Positions 20,100 to 29,196 are shown, numbered from the stretch's first letter. The stretch: 64,000 nt of DNA from Caulobacter sp. (GCA_030680355.1 JAUXVF010000027.1:62001-126000); one strand, 5' to 3'. The notes: generated from the sequence alone by a model not told the origin. Translations and numbers: made by a program.

Positions 20100-20987
20100 C
20101 TACGTTTTGACGACCCTCAGAGCCGGCGCGGCAGGTCGCTCGGACCTCGGCTTTTCCAGCGGCCCCAGGTTTTTGAATGCCGGCGAGGCTGCGAAGCCCT
20201 CCCGATACGGCGGAAACACGATGGCTGTATCGCGCAGGCTCTTCAGTGGCTGTCCCAACCCGTGCCAGCCGCGTTCCCGGACCCGGGTCACCTGGTCGAG
20301 GTCGAGCTCAACGGCGATGACTTCATGGCCGGCGCCCGCCTGGTGGATCACCTCTCCGCCGGGCCCAAAGACGCCGGATTTTCCGACGCCCAACGAGCCG
20401 GCGACATTGATGTCGACGAAATAGACCTGGTTGGTCACGGCGCTGGCGCGCGCGATGGCCAGCTCGGCGTCCCGGTCGATGGTGTTGGTCATTCCCGGAT
20501 GGAGGATGACCTCCGCGCCCATCCAGGTAAGGGTTCGCGTCGTCTCCGGAAACCACATGTCGTAGCAGATCGACAGGCCGAAACGGCCCACGTCGGGCAC
20601 ATCGAAGACCACGAACTGGTCGCCGGCGGCGACTCCCTGCTCATAGGGCAGGAACGGGTAGATCTTGCGGTATCGGGCGACGACCTTGCCGGTCGGGTCG
20701 ATTACCGGCGCGGTGTTGTAGACGCGACCATCGGCCTGTTCGAACAGCGAGCCCGGAACCAGCCAGACGCCGGCCGCTCTCGCGGCCTCGCACATCCTGG
20801 CCTCCGCCGGCCCCGGCAGGGGCTGGGCATCGGCGATCCCGGCTCCAAAGAGCGACAGCTCGCTGACCACCACCATGTCGACCCAGGGCAGGCGCGTCTT
20901 GACGGCCGCCACCTCGGTCGCGATCCGCTCGCAATTGTCACCCTTGGCCAGTTCAAGCTGTAGGCCGGCGATTCCGATGGACCGCAT
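20100..20987 (-). CDS. Carbon-nitrogen hydrolase (nitrilase superfamily amidase)
   Basis: 295 aa. The catalytic triad of the superfamily is present: Glu43 ('VVSELSLFG'), Lys108 ('RKIYPF') and Cys141 ('SICYDMWFPE'), with the accessory Glu117. No membrane or secretion signal, so it is cytoplasmic. Cys followed by Tyr-Asp is the amidase/carbamoylase pattern rather than that of a true nitrilase. ATG 20987 has a GGGAG site upstream. It is the first gene after the MocR-type regulator and the repeated GCGCCAGT sites and may be the primary target of that regulator. It probably opens an amide so that the product can enter the transaminase step (inference). Confidence 0.88.
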   Translation of the reverse strand: MRSIGIAGLQLELAKGDNCERIATEVAAVKTRLPWVDMVVVSELSLFGAGIADAQPLPGPAEARMCEAARAAGVWLVPGSLFEQADGRVYNTAPVIDPTGKVVARYRKIYPFLPYEQGVAAGDQFVVFDVPDVGRFGLSICYDMWFPETTRTLTWMGAEVILHPGMTNTIDRDAELAIARASAVTNQVYFVDINVAGSLGVGKSGVFGPGGEVIHQAGAGHEVIAVELDLDQVTRVRERGWHGLGQPLKSLRDTAIVFPPYREGFAASPAFKNLGPLEKPRSERPAAPALRVVKT

Positions 20988-21054
20988 GACATCTCCCGCA
21001 TCGAGCCTGTTGGCCCTGTGACGGAAGAGTGACGGCGGCGGCCAGCGTCACATA

Positions 21055-21125
21055 GCGCCAGTAGCCGGCGATCAATGGCGCCAGTTTCGCCTTACCATGC
21101 CTGTCAGGCGAAAACTGGCGCCAGT
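21055..21125. promoter_or_regulatory. Candidate operator: three GCGCCAGT sites, two forming an inverted repeat
   Basis: GCGCCAGT occurs at 21055-21062, 21078-21085 and 21118-21125. The last two lie within an inverted repeat with arms 21076-21091 and 21107-21123, identical except for one extra A, around a 15-nt spacer. ACTGGCGCCAGT is itself palindromic. The block lies between the stop of the MocR-type regulator and the nitrilase gene it precedes, starting 68 bp upstream of that ATG. No U-tract follows, so a terminator is unlikely. MocR-family proteins bind repeated sites, which fits an operator. Confidence 0.6.
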
Positions 21126-21127
21126 CG

Positions 21128-22948
21128 TCAGGCCGCATCGGCCCGTCGAATGACTGCGGAGTCCACCAGTCGGCCCTCGGCGTCGAACCAGCCGATCCGG
21201 TCGTCGACGATCACGGTCTGGAAACTGGAGGTCTCGCCGTAGGACCACTGGTTCCATTGCCGGCGCCAAACGTCGCCCTCGACCCACCACCGCCCGGTGT
21301 CGCAATCCTCGCTGGCGTAGCCGGCCCGGCCGGTCATCTGGCCGTCCGGAAGCAGCTCGATCGTGCAGGGGTGCCCGTACACGGTCTTGCAGAGCAGCAC
21401 CGCGCCGGACATCGCCGCCTGCAGCGCTGGGCCGGCGAGCCGGGCCTCAGGCGTGTGGGGAAAGACCGGGACCGCGCCGGGCAGGTCGCGCATCAGGTCC
21501 GCGAGCACCGCCACGCCCTCCCGAATCCGGTTCAGCGGCAGACTGGTTACGCCCATCCGGAAGATGTTGGGCGGCGCCGCGCCGCCGGCGTAGTAGGGCC
21601 CGACCGGTTCGATCAGCACGCCGCGACGCTCGGCCTCGGCGGCCAGACTTTCCACGTCCAGATGGTCTGGTCCCCGCACCCAGTAGGCGGCGCCGCCCCG
21701 CAAGGCGCCGATGGCCACCGACTGCTGAAGGTAATGGTTCAGGGCGTCGCGCAGGGCCGTGCGCCGTTCGCGGAACAACCGCCCCAGACGCATCATGGTC
21801 GCGTCGTAGTGCCCCATGGCCAGAAAATGAGCGGCGGTCCTCTGGTTGTTCAGCGGCGGGTGACGCACGGCCAGACGCCGCAACCGACGCGCCTCGGCGA
21901 TAACCTCGGCCGGCGCGACCATGAACCCCAGCCGCAACCCCGGCCCCAGCACCTTCGACAGCCCCGCCACATAGATGACCCGGCCGTCCCGATCCAGGCT
22001 GTGCAGGGCCGGGCAGGTCTCGTCCAGATAGTTGGTCTCGCAGGCAAAATCGTCCTCAATGATGAGCATGTCCCGCGCCGCCGCCTTCTTCAGCAAAGCT
22101 TCCCGGCGGGCCTGGGTCATCATCACCCCGGTGGGGAACTGGTGGCTTGGCGTGACGTAGATAAGATCGCAGTCGTCGAGCCGCCGGTCGACCACGACGC
22201 CGTCATCGTCCACCGGCTGGAACACGGTGCGCGCGCCGCGATCGGCGACCAGCCGGCGCATGTCGGGATAGCCGGGATCCTCGACCGCCACGGTGCTCGA
22301 CCGGTCGATCAGCATCTGACAGATCAGGGCCAGGGCCTGCTGGGCGCCGACGGTGATCAGGATCTCGTCCGGCCGGGCCTGGATGCCGCGCCGGGGCAGA
22401 ACCTTGGTGCGAATTTCCTCGATCAGCATCGGATCATCAGCGTCGCCGCTGTCGGTCGCCCACTGGCTGATGTCGGTAACCGTCAGGGCCTGACGGCTGG
22501 CCTCCCGCCATTCGGCCACGGGGAAGAGCGAGGCGTCGAACACGCCGTCAATGAAGGGATAGGGATATTGCGGCCAGTTTGGCGTGCGGCGCGACGCCGG
22601 GTCGTCGCCTTCGCCGGTCTTGAAACGTCCCCGCCAGCGAGAGGCCAGGACCGGATCCCGCCCGCCCGCCACTGTCTCGACGGCGGTCAGCCCGCGAACC
22701 ATGTCCTGATCGACGTAGATGCCGCTGCGCTCGCGGCTGACGAACAGGCCTTCATCGAGCAGCTTCTGGTAGGCCAGCATTACCGTATTGCGGGCCACCC
22801 CCAACTGGACCGCCAGGGCCCGCGACGACGGCAGCCGCCGGCCGGGCGGAAACGCGCCGGCGCAGGCCGCTTCAACCAGCTTGCGCCGCACCTGGTCCTG
22901 CAGGCTCAGGTCGCTGTCGGCGTCGAGGAATATGAGCGGCTGAGACAT
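21128..22948 (-). CDS. MocR/GabR-type transcriptional regulator with extra C-terminal domain
   Basis: 606 aa. Residues ~10-80 form a GntR winged helix ('LPSSRALAVQLGVARNTVMLAY'). Residues ~130-490 are a class I aminotransferase fold with the PLP lysine at K332 ('VAGLSKVLGPGLRLGF'), 'PSHQFPTGVMM' and 'IIEDDFACETNY'. MocR proteins are normally about 450-500 aa. Here about 100 further residues follow, rich in Trp and Gly ('GRWWVEGDVWRRQWNQWSYGE'), resembling a small beta-barrel of the kind found in lipocalin-like/DUF995 proteins. The nearby gabT/gabD pair makes a GabR-like role plausible, but the target genes probably begin with the adjacent nitrilase gene. Confidence 0.9.
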   Translation of the reverse strand: MSQPLIFLDADSDLSLQDQVRRKLVEAACAGAFPPGRRLPSSRALAVQLGVARNTVMLAYQKLLDEGLFVSRERSGIYVDQDMVRGLTAVETVAGGRDPVLASRWRGRFKTGEGDDPASRRTPNWPQYPYPFIDGVFDASLFPVAEWREASRQALTVTDISQWATDSGDADDPMLIEEIRTKVLPRRGIQARPDEILITVGAQQALALICQMLIDRSSTVAVEDPGYPDMRRLVADRGARTVFQPVDDDGVVVDRRLDDCDLIYVTPSHQFPTGVMMTQARREALLKKAAARDMLIIEDDFACETNYLDETCPALHSLDRDGRVIYVAGLSKVLGPGLRLGFMVAPAEVIAEARRLRRLAVRHPPLNNQRTAAHFLAMGHYDATMMRLGRLFRERRTALRDALNHYLQQSVAIGALRGGAAYWVRGPDHLDVESLAAEAERRGVLIEPVGPYYAGGAAPPNIFRMGVTSLPLNRIREGVAVLADLMRDLPGAVPVFPHTPEARLAGPALQAAMSGAVLLCKTVYGHPCTIELLPDGQMTGRAGYASEDCDTGRWWVEGDVWRRQWNQWSYGETSSFQTVIVDDRIGWFDAEGRLVDSAVIRRADAA

Positions 22949-23015
22949 CGGATGATCTTGGCGCGCCGCATGGCCCGGCGTCCAGCGAACCCTGACGGTC
23001 CCGAACCCACCGCCC

Positions 23016-25535
23016 CTAAACGGCGGGCCGGCGCGCCGATTGATCGCAGGCCAGGGTGATCTCCCCGACCTTGAGCCCGTCGGCGACCGCCTTGATCCTG
23101 AGCTTCCCGGGGCGGCCGTCGGACTGAACGATCGCCATCGCCAGACCGTTGAACAGGCGGCGCTGGGACGCCCGATCCGGCTCGAGGCTGGTCGGATCGC
23201 CGTTGCCGACCCCGATCACCGCGCCTGGCCCCGCCAGTTCGAACCGGACCAGGGAGTCCGCGCCCGGAACCGGACGGCCGGCGGCGTCGACCACCGAGGC
23301 GGTGATCACCGACACATCCTCGGCATCGGCGGCGATCCGGTTTCGATCGGCCGTCAGGGTGATCCGGGCCGGCGGGCCGGCGGTCTCCCGACGTTCGGTG
23401 GCGACCAGGCGGCCGTCCTTCCAGCCGCGCGCCTCGAGCACGCCCGGCGCATAGGGCACGCTCCAGGCCACATGACGATTGCGCACCACGTCCCGCGCGC
23501 CGAGCGAGCGGCCGTTGAGCAGGAGCTCCACCCGGTCGAGATTCGAATGGCACCAGACCTCGATGGCCTCGCCCTCCCGGCCCGGCCAGGTCCAGTGCGG
23601 GAACAGGTGCAGCAGCGGCTCGGGCCGCCACCAGGCGCGGTAGTAGTAGTAGTTGTCCTTGGGAAATCCGCAGCTGTCCATAACGCCGAAATAGGAGGCG
23701 ACGCTGGGCCACTGGTTGAACGGCGTCGGCTCGCCCCGGTAGTCGAAACCGGTCCAGATGAAGCCGCCGGCGATGTAGGGGCTCGCGGCCGCGAGGGTCC
23801 ACCACGCCTCGGCGGTCGAGGCCCACCAGGGATGTTCGCGGTCATAGGCCACCGACACATGGCGCTTGTCGTCGTGAACATAGGCGCCGCGGGTGGACAC
23901 CGTGCTGCCGGCCTCCGACCCCAGGATCGGCTGGCCGGGGACCTTCTGGTGATAGGCGGCCATCTGGTCGATGCGGTAGTTGAAACCCAGCACGTCGACG
24001 ACCTTCGACACGCCCTCGCCCCAGCCGCTGTCCAGCGCCGCGGTGGTCAGCCTTGTTCCATCGAGCCGGTCGACGAGGCGGCGCATGCTGCGGGCGATAC
24101 GGGCGCCGCGCTCGGTGGCCTGCAGCGCCTGCTCTTCGTTGCCGATCGACCACAGGATAACGCTGGGATGGTTGCGGTCGCGCCGCACCAGACTTGAAAG
24201 CTCGTCCATGGCCGCATCGTCCGACCCCATCCGCCGGGTCTCGTCGATGACCAGCATCCCCAGCCGGTCGCAGGCGTCGAGCAGCTCCGGCGTCGGCGGG
24301 TTGTGCGCCGCGCGATAGGCGTTGGAGCCCATCTCTTTCAGCTTCTCGATGCGGAAGGTCTGGATGCGGTCAGGCAGCGCCGAGCCCAGGCCGGCATGGT
24401 CCTGATGATTGCAGGTGCCGAGCAGCTTCACCGGCTGGCCGTTGAGGAAGAAGCCCTTTTCGGCGTCGAAATGAACGGTGCGGACGCCAAAGGGGGTGAT
24501 CTGGCGATCCACCACGACGCCGCCGGCGACGACCTCGGTGACGGCCTTGTAGAGATGCGGCGTCTCGATCGACCACAGCGCCGGCCGCGTCAGGGTCAGG
24601 CCCTGGTCGATGGCCTGCTCGCCCCAGCCGGCGGCGCGGATCGCCGACCGCACTTCGCCGACGGGCGCGCCACTGGGATCAAAGACCGTGGTGATCAGCT
24701 CGCCCTGGCGGTCAGGGTCGCCCTGGTTGGCGATCTGCGTCGAGACCAGCAGCCGCGCGGTGTCGCCCGCCACCTTCGCGCGGACGAATACCCCCCACTG
24801 GGGCACATGCAGCGGATCGGTCTTGACCAGCCAGACATGACGATAGGCGCCGGCGCCCTCATAGAACCATCCCTCGCCCAGGCTGGCGTCGACCCGCAGG
24901 GTCAGCTGGTTGGCGCCGCTCACGACGGCGACGTCGGTGATGTCGACCCGGAAGGGTGAATAGCCGCCCTCGTGCCGGTGGACGACATAGCCGTTGAGCA
25001 GCACCAGGCAGTCGCGGAATACCCCGTCGAATTCCAGGCTCAGCCGCTTGCCGCCGTCAGCGGCCGGCAGGTCGAAAGTCTTGCGGTACCAGCCGACGCT
25101 GGTCTCCGGGAATTCGCGGCCCAGCGGCTTGAACCCGTGAGCCGCGCGAGGGTCGTCCTCGACCTTGGGATCGAGGTCGCGGGAAGGAACGAAGGGCAGA
25201 TCGACGGCCCAGTCGTGCGGCAACTGGACGCGCCGCCAGCCGCTGTCGTCAAAGTCAGGGTCGGCGGCGGCGGCAACCTTGGTTCCCGCCTTGGCGTAGG
25301 TGCGCTGGTCGAGCCCGAAGCCGAAGTCGCGGGCCGGATCCTGGGCGTGGCCGAGGGCGAACCGCCAGTCGAAATCCAGCAGCAGGCGTTGGCGCGGCGA
25401 CAGGTCGTCCGGCAGGGCGGCGACCGTAACCCCCGCCTTGCCTGCCGCCTTGGAGACGGTCGGCGCGCCGGCCGCCGCGACGGCGGCCACCGTGGCGGCG
25501 CTGGTGATCAGATCGCGGCGCGTGGGACTGGCCAT
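23016..25535 (-). CDS. Glycoside hydrolase family 2 beta-galactosidase (exported)
   Basis: 839 aa. A Tat-type leader starts 'SPTRRDLITSAATVAAVAAAG'. The GH2 order is clear: a jelly-roll sugar-binding domain ('LPHDWAVDLPF', 'VGWYRKTFDLP'), an immunoglobulin-like domain and a TIM barrel with the acid/base Glu in 'ILWSIGNEEQ' and the nucleophile Glu in 'PILGSEAGS'. C-terminal Ig-like domains follow (DUF4982 type, 'EVWCHSNLDRVELLLNG'). It should release galactose (or arabinose/glucuronate) from the non-reducing end of oligosaccharides. It is 22 bp upstream of nothing else but directly downstream of the sugar ABC importer on the same strand, within a galactan locus, which favours beta-galactosidase. 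Confidence 0.9.
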   Translation of the reverse strand: MASPTRRDLITSAATVAAVAAAGAPTVSKAAGKAGVTVAALPDDLSPRQRLLLDFDWRFALGHAQDPARDFGFGLDQRTYAKAGTKVAAAADPDFDDSGWRRVQLPHDWAVDLPFVPSRDLDPKVEDDPRAAHGFKPLGREFPETSVGWYRKTFDLPAADGGKRLSLEFDGVFRDCLVLLNGYVVHRHEGGYSPFRVDITDVAVVSGANQLTLRVDASLGEGWFYEGAGAYRHVWLVKTDPLHVPQWGVFVRAKVAGDTARLLVSTQIANQGDPDRQGELITTVFDPSGAPVGEVRSAIRAAGWGEQAIDQGLTLTRPALWSIETPHLYKAVTEVVAGGVVVDRQITPFGVRTVHFDAEKGFFLNGQPVKLLGTCNHQDHAGLGSALPDRIQTFRIEKLKEMGSNAYRAAHNPPTPELLDACDRLGMLVIDETRRMGSDDAAMDELSSLVRRDRNHPSVILWSIGNEEQALQATERGARIARSMRRLVDRLDGTRLTTAALDSGWGEGVSKVVDVLGFNYRIDQMAAYHQKVPGQPILGSEAGSTVSTRGAYVHDDKRHVSVAYDREHPWWASTAEAWWTLAAASPYIAGGFIWTGFDYRGEPTPFNQWPSVASYFGVMDSCGFPKDNYYYYRAWWRPEPLLHLFPHWTWPGREGEAIEVWCHSNLDRVELLLNGRSLGARDVVRNRHVAWSVPYAPGVLEARGWKDGRLVATERRETAGPPARITLTADRNRIAADAEDVSVITASVVDAAGRPVPGADSLVRFELAGPGAVIGVGNGDPTSLEPDRASQRRLFNGLAMAIVQSDGRPGKLRIKAVADGLKVGEITLACDQSARRPAV

Positions 25536-25557
25536 GAGGACTCCTTCGCTGGCGCGG

Positions 25558-26532
25558 CTAGCCTCCCGCGCGCGCCGGGGCGGGTCTGCGCGCCTGTTGG
25601 CGCAGGCGGTCGAAGATCACGGCCAGCAGCAAAATCCCGCCGCGGACCACGTATTGGTAGAAGGTCGGCACATCGAGCAGGTTGAGGGCGTTCTGGGCGG
25701 CGCCCATGATCAGCACCCCGACGATGACGCCGAAGATGCTGGCCACGCCGCCCGAGAGCGACACCCCGCCCAGCACGCAGGCCGAAATCACCGCCAGCTC
25801 CAGGCCCTGGGAGGTGTTGGGCTGACCGCTGGTGATACGGGCCGCCAGCACGATGCCGGCCAGGCCGGCGACCAGGCCCTGAAGCGCGAAGACGATGATC
25901 CGGACCCGATCCACCGGCACCCCGGCCAGCCGCGCCGCCTCGGGGTTGCCGCCGATCGCCAGCACGTTCTTGCCGAACACGGTGACATTCAGGACCAGGC
26001 CGAAGCCGACGAAACAGAGGACGGTGATCCAGACGGGAAAGCCGATGCCGAACAGGGATCCAGAGCCGAGCGCATAGAAGCGCTCCTGCGAGATCGACAC
26101 CGCTTCGCCGCCGGAGGCCAGAAAGGCCAGGCCGCGCACGATCTCCATGGTGGCCAGGGTGACGATCAGGGAATTGACCTTCAGCCGGGCCACCACCACG
26201 CCGTTGAACACCCCGACCATGGTCCCGGCCGCAAGGCCGGCCAGAACGCCGAGGACAACGCTGCCGCTGGTAGTGATCACCTCGGCGCACAGCACGCCGG
26301 CCAGGGCCACGATCGAGCCGACCGACAGGTCGACCTCGCGCAGAGCCAGGACCAGCATCATGGTCGCGGCGATGGCCCCGACCAGGCTGACCGACAGCAC
26401 CAGTCCCTTGAGGTTCCGCACCCCCATGAAGTCGGGCACCAGAACCGCCAGAACCGTGAACAGGACGGCCAGCAACAGGATCGGGCCGAGCACGTTGAGC
26501 CGGCGCATGACGTTGGAAAAGGCGTCAGCCAT
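25558..26532 (-). CDS. Sugar ABC transporter permease (RbsC/AraH family)
   Basis: 324 aa with eight to ten hydrophobic helices and the family motif 'VIGGNPEAARLAGVPVDRV', the EAA-like loop that docks with the ATPase. 'GGVSLSGGVASIFGVIVGVLIMG' is characteristic of the ribose/arabinose/galactose permease family. The start overlaps the ATPase stop by 8 bases. It forms the inner-membrane channel of a carbohydrate importer together with the next two upstream genes. Confidence 0.93.
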   Translation of the reverse strand: MADAFSNVMRRLNVLGPILLLAVLFTVLAVLVPDFMGVRNLKGLVLSVSLVGAIAATMMLVLALREVDLSVGSIVALAGVLCAEVITTSGSVVLGVLAGLAAGTMVGVFNGVVVARLKVNSLIVTLATMEIVRGLAFLASGGEAVSISQERFYALGSGSLFGIGFPVWITVLCFVGFGLVLNVTVFGKNVLAIGGNPEAARLAGVPVDRVRIIVFALQGLVAGLAGIVLAARITSGQPNTSQGLELAVISACVLGGVSLSGGVASIFGVIVGVLIMGAAQNALNLLDVPTFYQYVVRGGILLLAVIFDRLRQQARRPAPARAGG

Positions 26533-28057
26533 GGGACGTCGCTTTCAGGGTTGGATCGCCGTTGTCAGAAGCCGCCGGAAGCGCCAGTCGCAGCAGCGCG
26601 TCCGGGGTCGCGGCCTCGCGGCTCAGTTCGCCCGCCAGGGCCCCTTCCCGCATCACCAGGATGCGGTCGCAGACGCCCAGCACCTCCGGCATGTCGCTGG
26701 AGACCACAAGCAGGGTCCGGCCCTCGGCGGCCAGGCTGTACATCAGGCTGTAGATTTCACTGCGGCTGCCGACATCGATGCCGCGGGTCGGCTCGTCGAG
26801 CAGCAGGATCTGCGCCTCCGCGGCCAGCCAGCGGGCCAGGATGGCCTTCTGCTGATTGCCGCCGGACAGGGCGCTGATCGGCGTTTCCGCCGAGGCGGTC
26901 TTCACGCGCAGGGTTTCGATCAGGGTCCGCGCCAGCCGCTTTTCCCGCCCGGTGTCCCGCAGGGGGCCGCGCCCCTTCAGGTTGCGGTCGGCCATGACGA
27001 TGTTGTCGCGCACCGAGGCCAGCGGAATGATCCCCTGTCCCTTGCGGTCCTCCGGCGCCAGGCCCAGGCCGGCCGCGATGGCCTCCGGCGGGGCCTTGGC
27101 CAGCATCCGCGCGCCGTTGATCTCGATGTCGCCGGCCTCGGCCCGCACGCCGCCGTAGATCAGGTGCATGAGCTCCGAGCGCCCCGCGCCCACCAGCCCG
27201 AAGAAGCCGAGGACTTCGCCGCGCCGGGCCTCGAAACTGACCGGTCTGCTCAATCCCGGCCCGAGCAGGCCGCGCACCGACACCGTGGTCTCGCCGAGGT
27301 CGCGGGGCTGGTAGTTGTAGACGTCGGCGATGCTGCGACCGGCCATCTCGGTGATCAGCTGGTCCTGGGACACCGCCTTCATGTCCGCATGGGTCGAGAC
27401 CAGCCGCCCGTCGCGCAGAATGCTGACGCTGTCGCAGAGGTCGAAGACCTCCTCCATGCGATGGCTGACATAGATGATGGCCCGCCCCTGGGCCTTCAGG
27501 TCGCGGATGATCCGCATCAGAATCTCGGTTTCCCGGGCGCTGAGGCTGCTGGTCGGCTCGTCGAAGGCGATGATCCGGGCGTCGCGCAGCAGGGCCTTGC
27601 CGATTTCGACCATCTGCCGGCGGCCGATCGGCAGGTCCTTGACCTTGGTGTCGGGATGGATGTCCTCGCCGAGGGTCTTGAGCACCGCGACGGCGCGCCG
27701 CCGCATGGCCCGGGCGTCAAGAAAAGGCCCCCGCCTCGGCATCGCGCCCAGAGACAGGTTCTCAGCCACCGTCATGTCCGGCGCCAGATGCAGTTCCTGG
27801 TGGATGATGGCGATGCCGGCGGCGGCCGGTTCGGCGGGGCCGAAGAAGCTGAAGGCCTCACCCGCGACCCGGATGGTTCCCCCGTCCTGCCGGTGTTCGC
27901 CGCCCAGCACCTTGAGCAGGGTCGATTTGCCGGCGCCGTTCTCGCCCATCAACGCCCGGATTTCACCGCCGGAAACGGAAACGGAGACGCCATCCAGGGC
28001 GATCACGCCGGGGAACGACTTGCCGATCTCCTCCAGTTCGAGGAGCGGCGGACTCAC
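26525..28057 (-). CDS. Sugar ABC transporter ATP-binding protein (AraG/MglA family)
   Basis: 510 aa with two fused nucleotide-binding domains. The first has Walker A G38-E-N-G-A-G-K-S-T46 and 'DEPTSSLSARETEIL'. The second has a degenerate Walker A ('GLVGAGRSEL') but an intact signature 'LSGGNQQKAILARWL' and Walker B 'LLLDEPTRGID'. This asymmetry is typical of carbohydrate uptake transporter family 2. The ATG overlaps the stop of the binding-protein gene (ATGA), indicating translational coupling. It energises uptake of a monosaccharide, most likely galactose or arabinose from the locus context. Confidence 0.94.
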   Translation of the reverse strand: MSPPLLELEEIGKSFPGVIALDGVSVSVSGGEIRALMGENGAGKSTLLKVLGGEHRQDGGTIRVAGEAFSFFGPAEPAAAGIAIIHQELHLAPDMTVAENLSLGAMPRRGPFLDARAMRRRAVAVLKTLGEDIHPDTKVKDLPIGRRQMVEIGKALLRDARIIAFDEPTSSLSARETEILMRIIRDLKAQGRAIIYVSHRMEEVFDLCDSVSILRDGRLVSTHADMKAVSQDQLITEMAGRSIADVYNYQPRDLGETTVSVRGLLGPGLSRPVSFEARRGEVLGFFGLVGAGRSELMHLIYGGVRAEAGDIEINGARMLAKAPPEAIAAGLGLAPEDRKGQGIIPLASVRDNIVMADRNLKGRGPLRDTGREKRLARTLIETLRVKTASAETPISALSGGNQQKAILARWLAAEAQILLLDEPTRGIDVGSRSEIYSLMYSLAAEGRTLLVVSSDMPEVLGVCDRILVMREGALAGELSREAATPDALLRLALPAASDNGDPTLKATSHG

Positions 28058-29046
28058 GCGTCCTCCCTGGCCTTCAACGCCTGCCAGTTGTCGCGGTTCA
28101 TGACCTGTCCCGAGGTGTAGGTCAGCGGCGCCGGCGCCACGCCCTCCTTGATCCAGCGATACATCGCCTCGGCCGTGTCATAGCCGTGCTGACGCGGGCT
28201 GAGCAGGATGGTGGCGACGAAGCCGGTGGCGTCGGTCTTGGCGAACTCGGCCTCGGCCGTGCCCGATCCGCCGATACCGCAGGCGATGACCGCGTCGGCC
28301 TTCATCCCCAGGCCCTCGGCGGCGCGGACGCCGCCCAGCACGGTCTCGTCGTTCATGCCCACGATCGCCCAGTGGCGCACATTGGCCTGGCGGGTCAGGA
28401 CCGGCGAGGCGGCGTTGAAACCGCCTTCGGTGTCGCTGGTGCGCTGGGTGGCGTCATAGACGTTCTCGGGTCGCAGCCCGGCTTTGATCAGGGCCTCCTG
28501 GGCGCCCATGGTCCGGTCGCGCGCGGTCTGCAGACTGTCGAAACTGATCCGCAGCAGGCCGACCTCGGCGAGGTTCCAGCCCCGGCGCTTCGCCTCGGCG
28601 GCGATGGTTTCCCCGGCCAGGGCGCCGATCTTGGTCGCCGAAATGCCGACATGGGGGATGGCCTCGATCGGCTGGTCGTTCGAGCCGATCAGCCGGTCAT
28701 CGACCGACATGACCTTGAGATCGTTGGCCTTGGCCCGTTGCTGGATGGCCGTGCCAAGCCGCGGATTGGGCGCGCAGATGACGAAGCCGCCGGCGCCGCG
28801 GGTGGCCAGGTTGTCGATGGCGGCGAGGACCTTGTCCCCGTCGGTCGCACCGATCTTGATCAGCTCAAATCCGTATTTGTCGGCCGCCTGCTGGGCGAAT
28901 TTCCATTCGTTCTGGAACCAGGGCTCTTCGGGCTGTTTGACGATGAAGCCGACCTTCACCCGCTCGTCGGACTTGGCGCAGCCGGCGACCGTGGCAAGGC
29001 CGAAGCCCGCCAGAAGTTGTAGGAACTGCTTCCTGGAAACTGCCAT
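28054..29046 (-). CDS. Periplasmic sugar-binding lipoprotein (AraF family)
   Basis: 330 aa. The signal ends in a lipobox with Cys23 ('LATVAGCAKSD'), so the protein is probably membrane-anchored. The body matches L-arabinose/D-galactose-binding proteins ('VKVGFIVKQPEEPWFQNEWKFAQQAADKYG', 'HWAIVGMNDETVLGGVRA'). The AraF family binds both L-arabinose and D-galactose, which share configuration at C2-C4. It is the first gene of the minus-strand importer operon and faces the catabolic operon across a shared promoter region. A strong GTAGGAGGA ribosome site precedes ATG 29046. Confidence 0.92.
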   Translation of the reverse strand: MAVSRKQFLQLLAGFGLATVAGCAKSDERVKVGFIVKQPEEPWFQNEWKFAQQAADKYGFELIKIGATDGDKVLAAIDNLATRGAGGFVICAPNPRLGTAIQQRAKANDLKVMSVDDRLIGSNDQPIEAIPHVGISATKIGALAGETIAAEAKRRGWNLAEVGLLRISFDSLQTARDRTMGAQEALIKAGLRPENVYDATQRTSDTEGGFNAASPVLTRQANVRHWAIVGMNDETVLGGVRAAEGLGMKADAVIACGIGGSGTAEAEFAKTDATGFVATILLSPRQHGYDTAEAMYRWIKEGVAPAPLTYTSGQVMNRDNWQALKAREDA

Positions 29047-29122
29047 TCCTGTCCTCCTACAGCGCCTGTTCCGGCGTTTTGCCCCTTGGCGATTAGGACA
29101 GCGATTTCAGGAGGTCAACGCT

Positions 29123-29136
29123 TTTATCATATAAAT
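29123..29136. promoter_or_regulatory. AT-rich candidate operator in the importer/catabolic divergent promoter
   Basis: TTTATCATATAAAT lies in the 150-bp region between the ABC importer operon (minus, start 29046) and the sugar-acid dehydratase operon (plus, start 29197). It is an imperfect palindrome (TTTAT/ATAAA around CAT) and stands out in GC-rich DNA. A near-identical sequence occurs upstream of the TonB receptor at 38827-38841. The GntR-family gene at the end of the plus operon is the obvious candidate binder. It could also contribute -10 sequences. Confidence 0.6.
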
Positions 29137-29196
29137 GGATTTGCTATGCAGTCAGGGCGAGCCGCCACAGATGCGGGCGCGAGTGGGAGGTTGGGT

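Noticed and set aside
21257..23059. 600-codon plus-strand frame
   Set aside because: Antisense to the MocR-type regulator, which has complete recognisable domains; the plus product has none.
26147..28120. 657-codon plus-strand frame
   Set aside because: Antisense to the sugar ABC ATPase and permease genes, which show full motifs on the minus strand.
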